DNA of 64,000 nucleotides from Fibrella arboris (GTDB lineage Bacteria; Bacteroidota; Bacteroidia; Cytophagales; Spirosomataceae). The stretch spans positions 578,565 to 642,564 of the forward strand of contig NZ_JBGGWE010000002.1 in NCBI RefSeq assembly GCF_041321095.1. Direction: 5' to 3'. Both the position numbers and the translations under genes were made by a program. The notes under the pieces were generated by a model. The model ran no database searches. It was not told where the DNA came from and saw only the letters and a list, made by a program, of their open reading frames with translations. Below, one piece after another: positions 44,320-53,938 of the stretch (position 1 is its first letter; each line of letters starts with the position of its first letter).

Positions 44320-44665
44320 CCCATGCTCCTGCAGAACAATACGAATGCCCCCGCCAAAAGAGCTATCTTCAACTGAGCCTGTTGCAGTTGGTCAGCCACA
44401 GGATTGGGTGGTTCTGGAAGTGGATCAGCCACTGGGGAGTAGGTTGGCTTTGCATTGGCTGAAATACTGCCGCTTTTTGCACTTTTCTGTTTTTCATACT
44501 CAGCCCTTCAGTCCCGAAAAATGCCCTTATGTTGGTGCACCCAGTCGTTGATAGTAGCCCGGTTAAAGCCGTATCTGGCCTGTAGTTGGCGGTAGGTACC
44601 CCCCCATTGAGGTACTCCAGCATGATCTGCTCACGGCTGGGAGGTTGGTTGTTGTCGACCATACG
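44320..44665 (-). pseudogene. Remnant of an IS3-like transposase orfA
   Basis: Read from the minus strand, MVDNNQPPSREQIMLEYLNGG is followed, after a two-base shift at a run of seven G, by TYRQLQARYGFNRATINDWVHQHKGIFRD and a stop. This is the helix-turn-helix of an IS3-type OrfA. In another frame KAEYEKQKSAKSGSISANAKP and LQQAQLKIALLA look like the rest of OrfA. No matching OrfB or terminal inverted repeats could be found, so this is a decayed element. Confidence 0.65.
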
Positions 44666-45094
44666 TTTACGAAAAGTAGTGTCAACCTACTTCAGGACGA
44701 GACAGCAACGAGGCTCCAGCCACGAGCATTCGACGGTTGGCTGCCAATAAATCAAAACAGCCAGTAACAAAAGTGCCGTGACATTCCCAACGGGGGTAGC
44801 ATCCAGACGGTTTTCTGTTACCCTACAATGAGGCTTCCTTAAGCAGGTGTACCGACATACTCTCATTTTGAAAAAGCCGCGTCAAGTAAGTCCTGGCGAG
44901 GCTGCCTGGTGGCGTTCGGTGTACTGAAATATTGGTTCAATTCCAGGCTCTTAGCCACAACAGGGATAGCGGTGCTCGTGTGAGATGAGCAGACTGTCTC
45001 TGTTTGAAGCGCCAATGCTATTTACGCTGACACAGAAGCAGATGCGAGTATAGTTGCGTAAATGAAGCTATATTGACGAACTATTTCGCTCCCG
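44666..45094. other. Intergenic region without recognised gene
   Basis: About 430 bases between the IS remnant and the LytTR response regulator. No long frame with motifs, no RNA gene and no strong hairpin was seen. It probably holds the regulator's promoter. Confidence 0.6.
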
Positions 45095-45886
45095 ATGTAC
45101 CAAGCCATGCCCGTTCAGCCATCCAGCCCCGATGAGTCGCCCGTACGACTGCTCGTCGTGGAGGACGATATGATTATCGGGGCCAAAATCGCCCTGCTGT
45201 TGACCAGCCTCGGCTACGAGGTAACAGGGGTAGTGGCGCGGGGCGAAGAGGCTCTGCACCATGTCGAAGCCAACCGCCCCGATATTGTATTGCTTGACGT
45301 GCAGTTGCGGGGCACGACCGATGGCATCGAAACGGCGCAGGCGTTACATGAGCTTGGTGCCATTCCGGTCATCTTTGTAACGGCCAACACCGACGAGGCG
45401 ACCTTCAACCGGGCCAAGGCCACTCATCCCTATGCCTTCATCGGCAAACCCATCAACAACCTCGACCTGCAACGGGCCATTGAACTCACGCTGAGTTTAC
45501 TGCCTGAACGTACCCAGCCGCCCACGGCCGACGTCTCCTCGTCACTGGAACAGAACGAAGCCCCTTATGTCTTGAACGACCGGATTTTTGTGCGTTACAA
45601 AGATCGCATGGTGCGCATTGCCCTGGCCGATATCCTCTACCTTGAAGCCGATCGAAACTACTGTCATCTATTCACCGCCGGGCAGCAGTACACCCTGACG
45701 ACACCATTAAAACTACTGGAAGCGACCCTCCCCGCGCAGCAGTTTCTTCGGGTGCACCGGTCGTATATGGCCAACCTGCTGCGGGTAGACGAGGTGGCTG
45801 AAAACCGCCTCATGGTAGGGGGTAAAACCGTTCCGCTGGGCCACGTCTTCCGCGACGAACTGCTCCGCCGTATCCGCATGGTGTGA
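45095..45886 (+). CDS. LytTR response regulator
   Basis: 263 residues. The receiver domain has LLVVEDDMIIG (acidic pair), phosphorylated Asp68 in IVLLDVQLRG and the Lys in FIGKPI. After a short linker comes a LytTR domain: IFVRYKDRMVRIALADILYLEADRNYCHLFT and FLRVHRSYMANLLRVDEV. It is a LytR/AlgR-type regulator; the cognate kinase is not adjacent. A second ATG four codons in is possible. It ends at a strong terminator before the giant surface protein gene. Confidence 0.94.
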   Translation: MYQAMPVQPSSPDESPVRLLVVEDDMIIGAKIALLLTSLGYEVTGVVARGEEALHHVEANRPDIVLLDVQLRGTTDGIETAQALHELGAIPVIFVTANTDEATFNRAKATHPYAFIGKPINNLDLQRAIELTLSLLPERTQPPTADVSSSLEQNEAPYVLNDRIFVRYKDRMVRIALADILYLEADRNYCHLFTAGQQYTLTTPLKLLEATLPAQQFLRVHRSYMANLLRVDEVAENRLMVGGKTVPLGHVFRDELLRRIRMV

Positions 45887-45988
45887 CCGCTCAGTTACTC
45901 GTACAAATCGGCACGGGGTTGGGATAACAAAACGGGACGTTCGTCCGGGCGGGCTTGCCTGCCAATGGTCTTTAGGGTTGGTTTACAG

Positions 45989-46017
45989 GGCTGCTCCGCT
46001 GGAGTAGCCTTTTTTTA
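45989..46017 (+). terminator. Intrinsic terminator of the LytTR regulator gene
   Basis: GGCTGCTCC pairs with GGAGTAGCC around a GCT loop, followed by eight T. It lies inside the longest open frame of the next gene, so the true start of that gene must be downstream. Confidence 0.85.
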
Positions 46018-46030
46018 TCCCGACCCTGCC

Positions 46031-49000
46031 ATGCCTATCGGTAGCCTACGCCTCAATTGGTGCCGCCTCGTCGAACAGATTTCCGGTTTGACTATCGTTC
46101 ATGTTGACGATGAAGTCAATTACAGCCTCGTCCCCGTTCGGATAGGCTTCAGAACGGGGTTGGGAATCTCCATTCCTGGTACGTTGCTGCTCTGCCTGCT
46201 GCTGGTCGCGGGGAAAGCCCAGACCGTCCGGTACGTATCGGCTACCGGCACCAACGCCACCCCTGCCACAGCCACAAGCTGGGCCGCCGCCACCAGCAAC
46301 CTGCAGGGGGCCATCGACGCGTCGGTGGCGGGCGATCAGGTCTGGGTACGTTCAGGTACGTACAAGCCGGGCGGTGGTAGCCCCAGCGCCTCCAGCAGCT
46401 TCTCGATGAAGACAGGTGTGGCGATTTACGGTGGCTTTGCGGGAACAGAAACGACCCTGAACCAGCGTGTGCTGGCCGCTACGCCGACCACCATTCTCAG
46501 CGGCGACATCGGGACGGTGGGCAACAGCAGCGATAACTGCAACAACGTCATCAATAACAGCGCCAATAACCTTAATTCAACGGCCATCCTCGACGGGTTT
46601 ACCATCAGTGATGCCAGCGGGGCAACGGCGTTTGGTGGGGGCATGTACAACCGGAATAGTAGTCCCACCGTGCGGAACTGCTTGTTTCAGAACAATTCAG
46701 TCAATTTTGGCGGCGGTATGGCGATCCTGGCCGATGGCAGCACGGCAAGCCCCACGCTGATCAACTGCTCGTTTTTGACCAATACGGCCAATGTTGGCGG
46801 CGGCATCTACATCAACGGCGGCAACTCGGGTACGGCAAGCCCCACGCTCATCAACTGCTCGTTTCAGGGAAATACGGCGGTAGGTGGCGGAGGAGCTGTT
46901 ATGGTTATCACCCAACAGGGTACGGCTGCCCCACAGGCTACAAACTGCATTCTGTTGGGCACCATTCTCATGTCGTTCAATGGCGCCCAACCTACGTTTG
47001 TCACAACGAACTGCCTTATTCAGCCGGGAGCGGTATCGGGTGGGGCAGCGGGTAATTTCAGTCAGACCAACAACGTTGTCACGAATAGTTCGCCGTTTGT
47101 CAATACCACCAGCCCCCAGATCACCGACTGCTCGATGGCCATCAATGCGGGGCTGAACAGCGCGCCGGGCCTGAGCGGCATCACGACCGACGCGGGCGGC
47201 AACCCGCGCCTATTTCCCACGAGTGGCGGTACGGTCGATATCGGGGCCTATGAATTTACGGCGGTAGCTAATCCCAGCAGGCAGATAAGCATCACCCAGC
47301 AGCCTGCGTCGGTCTCGCTGGTGTGTGCGGGCAGCGCCGTGAGTGTGCCGGTTCTGGTGAGTGGTTCGTCGCCCACGTTCCAGTGGTTCCGGGCGCCGTT
47401 GGGGGGCGTGGGGGTGGCCAGTGCCGTGAGTGGAGCCACCACCGCCACGCTTACACTACCCAGCGCCCAAACCACCGATGCCGGTAGTTTTTCGCTGGTC
47501 ATTACGGGCTGTAACACCGTGACTACCATTGCTTTTTCGCTCGTGGTGAACCCGCCGCTGTTTGTCACGCCCACTGGCGCAGGGGCGCAAAACGGCAGCA
47601 GTTGGGCCAACGCTTACGCTGGTAATGCGCTGCAAACGGCCATAAATGCGGCTCAGACAAGCTGCGGCAGGCAGGTGTGGGTCGCCGCAGGTACGTATAA
47701 GCCAACCGTAAATGGCACACCCACCACCGACCGCGACGCCACCTTCACCATGCAGCCCGGCGTGGCAATCTACGGCGGATTCATAGGCAATGAAGTCGCT
47801 CTGAGCCAACGCCCGGCCAGCAGCCTGAGCGTACCGCCCAGTACCACGCTCAGCGCCGACATTGCCAACAACACCAACGTCAGTGCCTACAACCTCTTCC
47901 GCAACGGCCCCGGCCTGACCGGCACGGCCATTCTCGATGGCTTTGTACTGGCGTTTGCGCTGGCCAACAACACGGGCGCTCAGGCAGGCAAACAAAACGG
48001 CGGGGCCATCTATAATAACGGATTGGGCAGCGGCAATGTGTGTAGCCCTACTATTCGCAACTGCTGGTTTATGAACAACTTCGCCTTCGGCGGCAGTGGC
48101 ATCTACAATGGTGGCGCCAACAGTGGTAATAGCAGCCCAAGCATCAGCAACTGCCGGTTCGAGAACAACCAGCGGGCCGTTGGCGGCTTGACGCAGGGTC
48201 CAAATGGTGGCAATAACGGTGGGGGCGGCATCATGAACGATGGGGCCAACGGCGGCACCAGCAACCCGGTCATTAGCAATTGCCTGTTCCGAAGCAACAG
48301 TTCGTTTATTGGCGGTGGTATTCTCAACAACGCGGCGGTCAGCGGCGTGGCCAGCCCCACCATCGTTAACTGCCTGTTTCAGAGCAATACGACCTCCTCC
48401 ACAACGGATGGCGGCAGTGGTATCTATAATGCCGGGATTCTTTCGGGCACCAGCAGCCCCTTCATTACCAACTGCTCGTTTCTGAACAATGTGGCCCAGG
48501 GCCGGGGGGGAGCCATTGTCAATGCCGCTACTGGTTCTACCACATCGTTTAGCCGACCCATCATCACCAACTGCTCGTTTCAGGGTAACGCGGCGCCATT
48601 GGGTGGAGGGGCCGTCTACAACGCCGTTGATGCGAGTGGACTGGTGTTGGCCAGGCTCGTTAACTGCGTGGCGTTCGGAAATGGCGAAGGGTTTAGTAAC
48701 GGCGATGTGAAAGCCACCATGACGCTCACGTACAGCCTGTTTGAGCCAACTTCGGTAACCGGCACGGGTATCGACACGAGCGGACCGGGCAACATTACCA
48801 CCACGGTAACGCCTTTCGGCAACACCAGCTCTACTGAACTTGGGTCCTGCTCGCCCGCCGTGAACGCGGGCCTGAACTCAACGACGGGGCTGACTGGTAT
48901 CACCACCGATCTGGCGGGCAGCCCCCGCGTTACGGGCGGCACAGTGGACATGGGTGCCTACGAATCGCTGGTGAGCCTCGTGGCGGGGAGCGTTGGTGGT

Positions 49001-52000
49001 CCGCCCATTGTACCATACCCGCAGGAGTCGGCCAATATCCTCACCAGCCTGACGGCAGCATCGGCTTCCGCCACGCCCATCACGCTGACATGGCAGCAGA
49101 GCGGCGATAACGGTATTTTCTGGACCGACATCGCCGCCTCCAATGCCCAGAGTATCACGCTGCCCAGGCCGCTGACGACGGAGGGAAATCCCAACAAAAC
49201 GTACCTGTTTCGGCGAATCATTACCGATGCCTGTAGCCGCTCGGCCGTCTCGACCCAGGCCAGTGTGAAGGTAATAAACTCCACGGGGCAGTTTGTAGGC
49301 TATGTTCGCAGCAGCGATGGTATCACCGGGGTGGTGGGCGTCACGATCACGGCGGTACGCACTACCACCGGGCTGGCGGGTAGCCCCACAAGCTGGACCT
49401 ATACGTTCGTAACCGGCTCTGACGGTGCCACCGATGGCAGTTATAACCTCTCGCCGATTTACTACGGGGTGCCCGCAGGTACGTTGCCCACGAGCCTTAC
49501 GACGGCTACGTTTACCGTTACACCCACCTATGCTGACCCCAACAACGCCACGCTCGTGCATACCTTCAGCCCAGCCAGCGAGGGGTTTACGCTCAACCAG
49601 TTCAATAGCCCCAAGACGATCAACTTCACCGACCTGACCACCTTTGGGATCAACGGCCAAACGCGGCAGGTCTGTTCCGACTGCATCACCGGCTTTTCGG
49701 GCCAAACGCCCGTGACGGGCAGCGTGACCTGCCCCGTCGATGGGGTGTCGGTGAAAACCTTCCGCAACGGTGCGCAGGTGAACCTGACCAACACGGCCTA
49801 CCTCGAACAGCCCGCGCCCGGCAACTATGGGCGGTTTGCGGTGGCGGTCAACAACCCTGGCAGTTATTCGCTTACTGCCGAGAAAACAGCCCTGACCTTC
49901 ACCCCGGCGGGGCAGTCTGTCAACGTAGTCACCAACGTGTATAACGTCAACTTCGACAGCCCCAGCTCGCAGACCATCGTGGGGCGGGTGGCGGCGGGCT
50001 GCAACGAAGCCATCGGGGCGGTGGTGCTGGAATTTACTGACCTGCTGAAAGATGGCAACGGCACTGACCGCCCTAGTTGTTTCCGCAAGCGCGTAACAAC
50101 CAGTGCAACAGGATTTTATACTATTGAGCTACCGCGCCGGAAATATAAAGTGCAGGTCATCAGCCTCACCCCCAACGCCACAGCAGGTGTCAGTAGCCCC
50201 GATGTGGTAGCCTTTTTTACCAACCAATACCCTGCTGACTCGCTCATCCGCGACATCACATCGACCACGGCCGTTTCAACGCTGAACCTGACCTATCAGC
50301 GACCACCGACCCTCTCGATTGCGGGTTTGATAACGCCCGGCACCTGCGGCACAGCGGCAGGCTATTCGCTCATGGAGCAGGCTACTCCGCAGAACCTCAC
50401 CGTGACGGCCTGGCAAGGGCCGGTTGCTACGGGTTGCCCCGTCAGCAGTGGCACCGTGCTGGTATCGACGAACATACAGGTCGATACCGGCGAGACCGCC
50501 ACGGCAGTGGTGGGTAGTACTGGCCTCCGCAGCCTGACGATCGTGCCGGGTGTGCCCAACGTGATTGCGCCGTATTACCGCTACCTGAACGCGCAGTTTA
50601 CCGACGCCTTCGGACGCACGGCTGCGCCCCTGAACCGCAACGTGGTGGTAACGGGCGTGAAGTCGGGGACAGCCAGTTTTCAGACCGTTTCGCCGCAGAT
50701 ACCGCTGCTCGTGTTGCATGACCCGCCGGGCGACGGTAGCTACAGCTTCTGGACGGGCAGTACGCAGCAGGAGCAAACGATGCGCTTTTCGTACAGCCTG
50801 GGCACCACGGTGAAGACCTGGTATCAGGCCAAAGTGGGGGTGAAGCTCCTGACGGGCCTTTTTGTGATCACCGAAAACTCGGTCTTTGCCACCCTTGGCG
50901 GAGGCATCACGGCTATGGCCCGCAATGTCAACGCCCGCGAAACCGTCATCACCAACACCAGCAGCAGCGGCATCTCGACCAACAATACGGCGGCAGCGGT
51001 GGGCGCGGGCGGCGACGTGTTCTACGGTACGGCCATGAATATGTGGTATTCAGTGGCGACGGTACTTACCTTCAACCCTGCGAGTTGCTCGGTTGTCGAG
51101 TCGCAGCAGTTAATTGTCGCCAACTCCGGGCAGGCGGGGACCGACTTTTATTATACCGCCGATTTTATCGAGAATACGAGCATTCCGAACCTGCGTTACC
51201 TGCTCAGTATCAGCACCGATTCAACGCAACGACGCAACTACCGGAACCAGATAAAGGTATGGCAGCAGGTGTTGGACAATAATGCCAAAAACAAACGCGA
51301 AGCGGAGTTTGTCCGCAATGTGAGCTTTGGTGGATTTCTGGGCGATATAAATTCGCAGATTACCAAATCAACGCGCAAGGCGAATACCATCGAATACACG
51401 GTAGACATCGATAACGAGGTGGCTGTTGCGTTGGGCTTCGAGGTGGCGGGCAACGGCTTTAGCGGTGGCGTGACGGTCAACCTCAAGACAGAGATCGGCG
51501 GCAGTGAAACCAACAGCGTTACTCGCGAGACGACCACGGGCTATTTTCTCCGCGACAACACCGGCGATAAACTATCGGTCGACGTGAAGACCGACCCCAT
51601 CTACGGTACGCCCGTTTTCGAGTTGCTGGGTGGCGATTCGAGCTGCCCCACCGAGCCGGGTACGTTAGCGCGGGATAACTTCCAGCTTACGGCCCCCATC
51701 ACGGTGGCGCAGAATGTAGCGCCCGGTACCGAAGCGGAGTTTACGCTCCGCATTGGCAACATCAGTCAGGTTAATACGGATGCATCACGGCAGGTGTGGC
51801 TCTCGCTGGACCCCAATAGTAACTTCGATGGGGCCTTGATTTCGGTCAATGGCAGTCCCTACGTCGGACCGATCCTCTACACCGTGAACCGGCTCAGCGA
51901 AGTACTCCTGACGGTGCGGGTCGGCAAAAGTGCCGCCTCCCGCGTGTATGCCTATGAGGGCTTACGGTTTCAGATTTCCGACGCCTGCTCGCCCAATGGC

Positions 52001-53314
52001 GGCACACTGCTGAAAACCGTCGCGCTGTCGGTCTATTTCCAGAACCCGTGTTCGCCCGTCACGCTTACCCTGCCCGATGCCAATTGGGTCAGCACCATCG
52101 CCGACAACAACACGCTGCCGGTGCTGATTGGCGGCTATACGTGGGCTAACCTCACCAATGTCACGTTTCAGTATCGGCCCACGGGTGGCTCCTCCTGGAC
52201 AGATGCCTTTACGCGAACGCAGGCGCAACTCAACAACAGCGTGAACGGCACTCAAACCACCTGGAACACGACAGGCCTGACGGATGGCACCTACGACCTG
52301 CGCCTGAAACTGACCTGTCCGCTCAGCGGCGGGGCAACGGGGGTAGTCTATTCGGCCCGCAACAGTGGCGTATTCGACCGCAGCGTACCCGTGCCGTTGG
52401 GCAACACACAACCCACCAACAGCACCTATGCGGCAGGCAGCACCATCGGCATCCGTTACAACGAAAACATCGCCTGCGCCCAGCTTTCGGCCAGCAACGT
52501 GGTGGCCAAACGCCTCTCGAACGGCCAAACGGTGCCCCTCTCGCTGGGTTGTTTCCAGAACCAGATCGTGCTTACGCCCATCAGCAGCCTCACGCCCTTT
52601 ACCGACGAGGTCATCAGCCTGACGCTCACGGGCGTGGCCGACGTGTATGGCAATGCCCGCATCACACCCGACTCGTGGGCTTTTCGGGTGGGCAACACCG
52701 CCCCGGCCAGTACGACCAATACCCTGTCGATAGCCGTGAGTGGCAGCCCTATCTCCGAGAGTTCGACCGGGGCGGTGCAGGTCGTCTTCAGCCGACCCAT
52801 ATCTACCACGGAAGCGGTTCTGGTCAATTTCAACGTCGCTGGCACGACCACGTACCCAGCCGACTTCACGACCGCCTACCTGAATCCCGCCTCGCAACCC
52901 CTTTCAGCCACCGTCAACGGCGTGAGCGGCAGCATCCTGATTCCGGCGGGCAGTACCACGGCCACCCTACTGGTGAGACCCGTGAACGATAGCTTCTACG
53001 AACCCGACGAAACCATCATCCTGACCCTGCTCGATGGTGGCAACTACACCGTCGGCGCGGCTTCATCGGTCACGATTGTGATTCAGAACGATGATGTGCC
53101 CTGCACGGGTACGTTCACCACGGTAAAAGCCGGTAGCTGGGCCGACCCCACCGTTTGGTCGTGCGGTGCGGTACCCAGCCTGACCAACGCTGTGCTGCTG
53201 AACCACACGGTGCAGCTACCGGCCAGCTACACGGCTCAAAGCCAACAGGTACGTTACGGCGCCAGCGGCCGACTAACGTACCAACCCGGCTCGAGACTCA
53301 GAATCGGTTTCTAA
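46031..53314 (+). CDS. Giant secreted surface protein (beta-helix, Ig-like, Calx-beta)
   Basis: 2427 residues from the ATG at 46031, chosen because a terminator lies inside the longer frame. The hydrophobic export segment (GISIPGTLLLCLLLVAGKAQ) begins only at about residue 44, so a TTG at 46160 is an alternative. Order: a first parallel beta-helix with NCSFxxNTAxxGGG repeats ending in a choice-of-anchor block (DAGGNPR...DIGAYE), an Ig-like domain, a second beta-helix, Ig-like strands, Carboxypeptidase-regulatory-like domains, an unfamiliar core of some 500 residues with HDPPGDGSYSFWTG (about 1563), Ig-like parts, and a Calx-beta repeat (YEPDETIILTLLDGG). It ends with SWADPTVWSCGAVPSL and no T9SS sorting domain. 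Function unknown; adhesion is a guess. Confidence 0.85.
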   Translation: MPIGSLRLNWCRLVEQISGLTIVHVDDEVNYSLVPVRIGFRTGLGISIPGTLLLCLLLVAGKAQTVRYVSATGTNATPATATSWAAATSNLQGAIDASVAGDQVWVRSGTYKPGGGSPSASSSFSMKTGVAIYGGFAGTETTLNQRVLAATPTTILSGDIGTVGNSSDNCNNVINNSANNLNSTAILDGFTISDASGATAFGGGMYNRNSSPTVRNCLFQNNSVNFGGGMAILADGSTASPTLINCSFLTNTANVGGGIYINGGNSGTASPTLINCSFQGNTAVGGGGAVMVITQQGTAAPQATNCILLGTILMSFNGAQPTFVTTNCLIQPGAVSGGAAGNFSQTNNVVTNSSPFVNTTSPQITDCSMAINAGLNSAPGLSGITTDAGGNPRLFPTSGGTVDIGAYEFTAVANPSRQISITQQPASVSLVCAGSAVSVPVLVSGSSPTFQWFRAPLGGVGVASAVSGATTATLTLPSAQTTDAGSFSLVITGCNTVTTIAFSLVVNPPLFVTPTGAGAQNGSSWANAYAGNALQTAINAAQTSCGRQVWVAAGTYKPTVNGTPTTDRDATFTMQPGVAIYGGFIGNEVALSQRPASSLSVPPSTTLSADIANNTNVSAYNLFRNGPGLTGTAILDGFVLAFALANNTGAQAGKQNGGAIYNNGLGSGNVCSPTIRNCWFMNNFAFGGSGIYNGGANSGNSSPSISNCRFENNQRAVGGLTQGPNGGNNGGGGIMNDGANGGTSNPVISNCLFRSNSSFIGGGILNNAAVSGVASPTIVNCLFQSNTTSSTTDGGSGIYNAGILSGTSSPFITNCSFLNNVAQGRGGAIVNAATGSTTSFSRPIITNCSFQGNAAPLGGGAVYNAVDASGLVLARLVNCVAFGNGEGFSNGDVKATMTLTYSLFEPTSVTGTGIDTSGPGNITTTVTPFGNTSSTELGSCSPAVNAGLNSTTGLTGITTDLAGSPRVTGGTVDMGAYESLVSLVAGSVGGPPIVPYPQESANILTSLTAASASATPITLTWQQSGDNGIFWTDIAASNAQSITLPRPLTTEGNPNKTYLFRRIITDACSRSAVSTQASVKVINSTGQFVGYVRSSDGITGVVGVTITAVRTTTGLAGSPTSWTYTFVTGSDGATDGSYNLSPIYYGVPAGTLPTSLTTATFTVTPTYADPNNATLVHTFSPASEGFTLNQFNSPKTINFTDLTTFGINGQTRQVCSDCITGFSGQTPVTGSVTCPVDGVSVKTFRNGAQVNLTNTAYLEQPAPGNYGRFAVAVNNPGSYSLTAEKTALTFTPAGQSVNVVTNVYNVNFDSPSSQTIVGRVAAGCNEAIGAVVLEFTDLLKDGNGTDRPSCFRKRVTTSATGFYTIELPRRKYKVQVISLTPNATAGVSSPDVVAFFTNQYPADSLIRDITSTTAVSTLNLTYQRPPTLSIAGLITPGTCGTAAGYSLMEQATPQNLTVTAWQGPVATGCPVSSGTVLVSTNIQVDTGETATAVVGSTGLRSLTIVPGVPNVIAPYYRYLNAQFTDAFGRTAAPLNRNVVVTGVKSGTASFQTVSPQIPLLVLHDPPGDGSYSFWTGSTQQEQTMRFSYSLGTTVKTWYQAKVGVKLLTGLFVITENSVFATLGGGITAMARNVNARETVITNTSSSGISTNNTAAAVGAGGDVFYGTAMNMWYSVATVLTFNPASCSVVESQQLIVANSGQAGTDFYYTADFIENTSIPNLRYLLSISTDSTQRRNYRNQIKVWQQVLDNNAKNKREAEFVRNVSFGGFLGDINSQITKSTRKANTIEYTVDIDNEVAVALGFEVAGNGFSGGVTVNLKTEIGGSETNSVTRETTTGYFLRDNTGDKLSVDVKTDPIYGTPVFELLGGDSSCPTEPGTLARDNFQLTAPITVAQNVAPGTEAEFTLRIGNISQVNTDASRQVWLSLDPNSNFDGALISVNGSPYVGPILYTVNRLSEVLLTVRVGKSAASRVYAYEGLRFQISDACSPNGGTLLKTVALSVYFQNPCSPVTLTLPDANWVSTIADNNTLPVLIGGYTWANLTNVTFQYRPTGGSSWTDAFTRTQAQLNNSVNGTQTTWNTTGLTDGTYDLRLKLTCPLSGGATGVVYSARNSGVFDRSVPVPLGNTQPTNSTYAAGSTIGIRYNENIACAQLSASNVVAKRLSNGQTVPLSLGCFQNQIVLTPISSLTPFTDEVISLTLTGVADVYGNARITPDSWAFRVGNTAPASTTNTLSIAVSGSPISESSTGAVQVVFSRPISTTEAVLVNFNVAGTTTYPADFTTAYLNPASQPLSATVNGVSGSILIPAGSTTATLLVRPVNDSFYEPDETIILTLLDGGNYTVGAASSVTIVIQNDDVPCTGTFTTVKAGSWADPTVWSCGAVPSLTNAVLLNHTVQLPASYTAQSQQVRYGASGRLTYQPGSRLRIGF

Positions 53315-53318
53315 CCCC

Positions 53319-53330
53319 AGCCTATACTGC
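53319..53330. repeat. Left copy of direct repeat AGCCTATACTGC
   Basis: Exact 12-base match with 56788-56799, and the flanking GG-GA bases also agree. The two copies bracket the RidA, acyltransferase and AT-rich genes. Confidence 0.5.
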
Positions 53331-53391
53331 CGGGGATCAGCCGTCGAACGCTACCGTCGCTTAGTGAGAGTGAAATAAAACAGCTATGACC

Positions 53392-53895
53392 ATGAAAACC
53401 AACCCATTCGTCTCCCTTTTCACCCTTTCTGCCGCCCTGATCCTGTTTATCGTCGGTTGCAATACCGCTCCCCAAAAAGCAGATGAGAAACCAGCGGCTC
53501 AATCCGAGGCGCCGGAGTATTTTATGCTACGCCCCGACGTCGAGAAAGCGTATGGCTATTCCCATGCCGTTCGCATTGGCAATGAACTGAAAATATCGGG
53601 TGCGGTCAGTATGGACGACAAAGGAAACCTGACTGCCAAAGGTGATTTGGGACAGCAAATGAAAAATTGCTACGCCGATCTGGACAAAATACTGAAGCAC
53701 TACGGCTACACCTGGAATGACGTTGTGGTCGAGAATATTCTGACCACGAACATGCCCGAATTTGTGGAACAGTCGGCTTACCGAAATACGATCTACAAAA
53801 AGCAGTTTCCGACCGGGTCATGGTTTGGCGTAAAGGAATTAGCACTGCCCGGCCAGTTGATTGAGATCGAGTTAGAGGCCTACAAGGTTAGGTAA
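53392..53895 (+). CDS. RidA-family lipoprotein
   Basis: 167 residues from the ATG at 53392 (another ATG lies two codons earlier). The leader MKTNPFVSLFTLSAALIL ends in a lipobox, FIVGC, so the protein should be lipid-anchored. The rest is a RidA/YjgF fold: VRIGNELKISGAVSMDDKGN, DLDKILKHYGYTWNDVVVENILTTNMPEF and PGQLIEIELEAYKV. Cytoplasmic RidA removes reactive enamines; a secreted lipoprotein form has no obvious role. Its leader resembles those of two later lipoproteins in the cluster. Confidence 0.88.
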   Translation: MKTNPFVSLFTLSAALILFIVGCNTAPQKADEKPAAQSEAPEYFMLRPDVEKAYGYSHAVRIGNELKISGAVSMDDKGNLTAKGDLGQQMKNCYADLDKILKHYGYTWNDVVVENILTTNMPEFVEQSAYRNTIYKKQFPTGSWFGVKELALPGQLIEIELEAYKVR

Positions 53896-53938
53896 AACCC
53901 TCCAGAACACATAAACGAGTGTTAGCCACTATACCGAA

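Noticed and set aside
45965..46030. Longer N-terminus of the giant surface protein
   Set aside because: This stretch holds an intrinsic terminator with eight T, so it is the end of the previous transcript.
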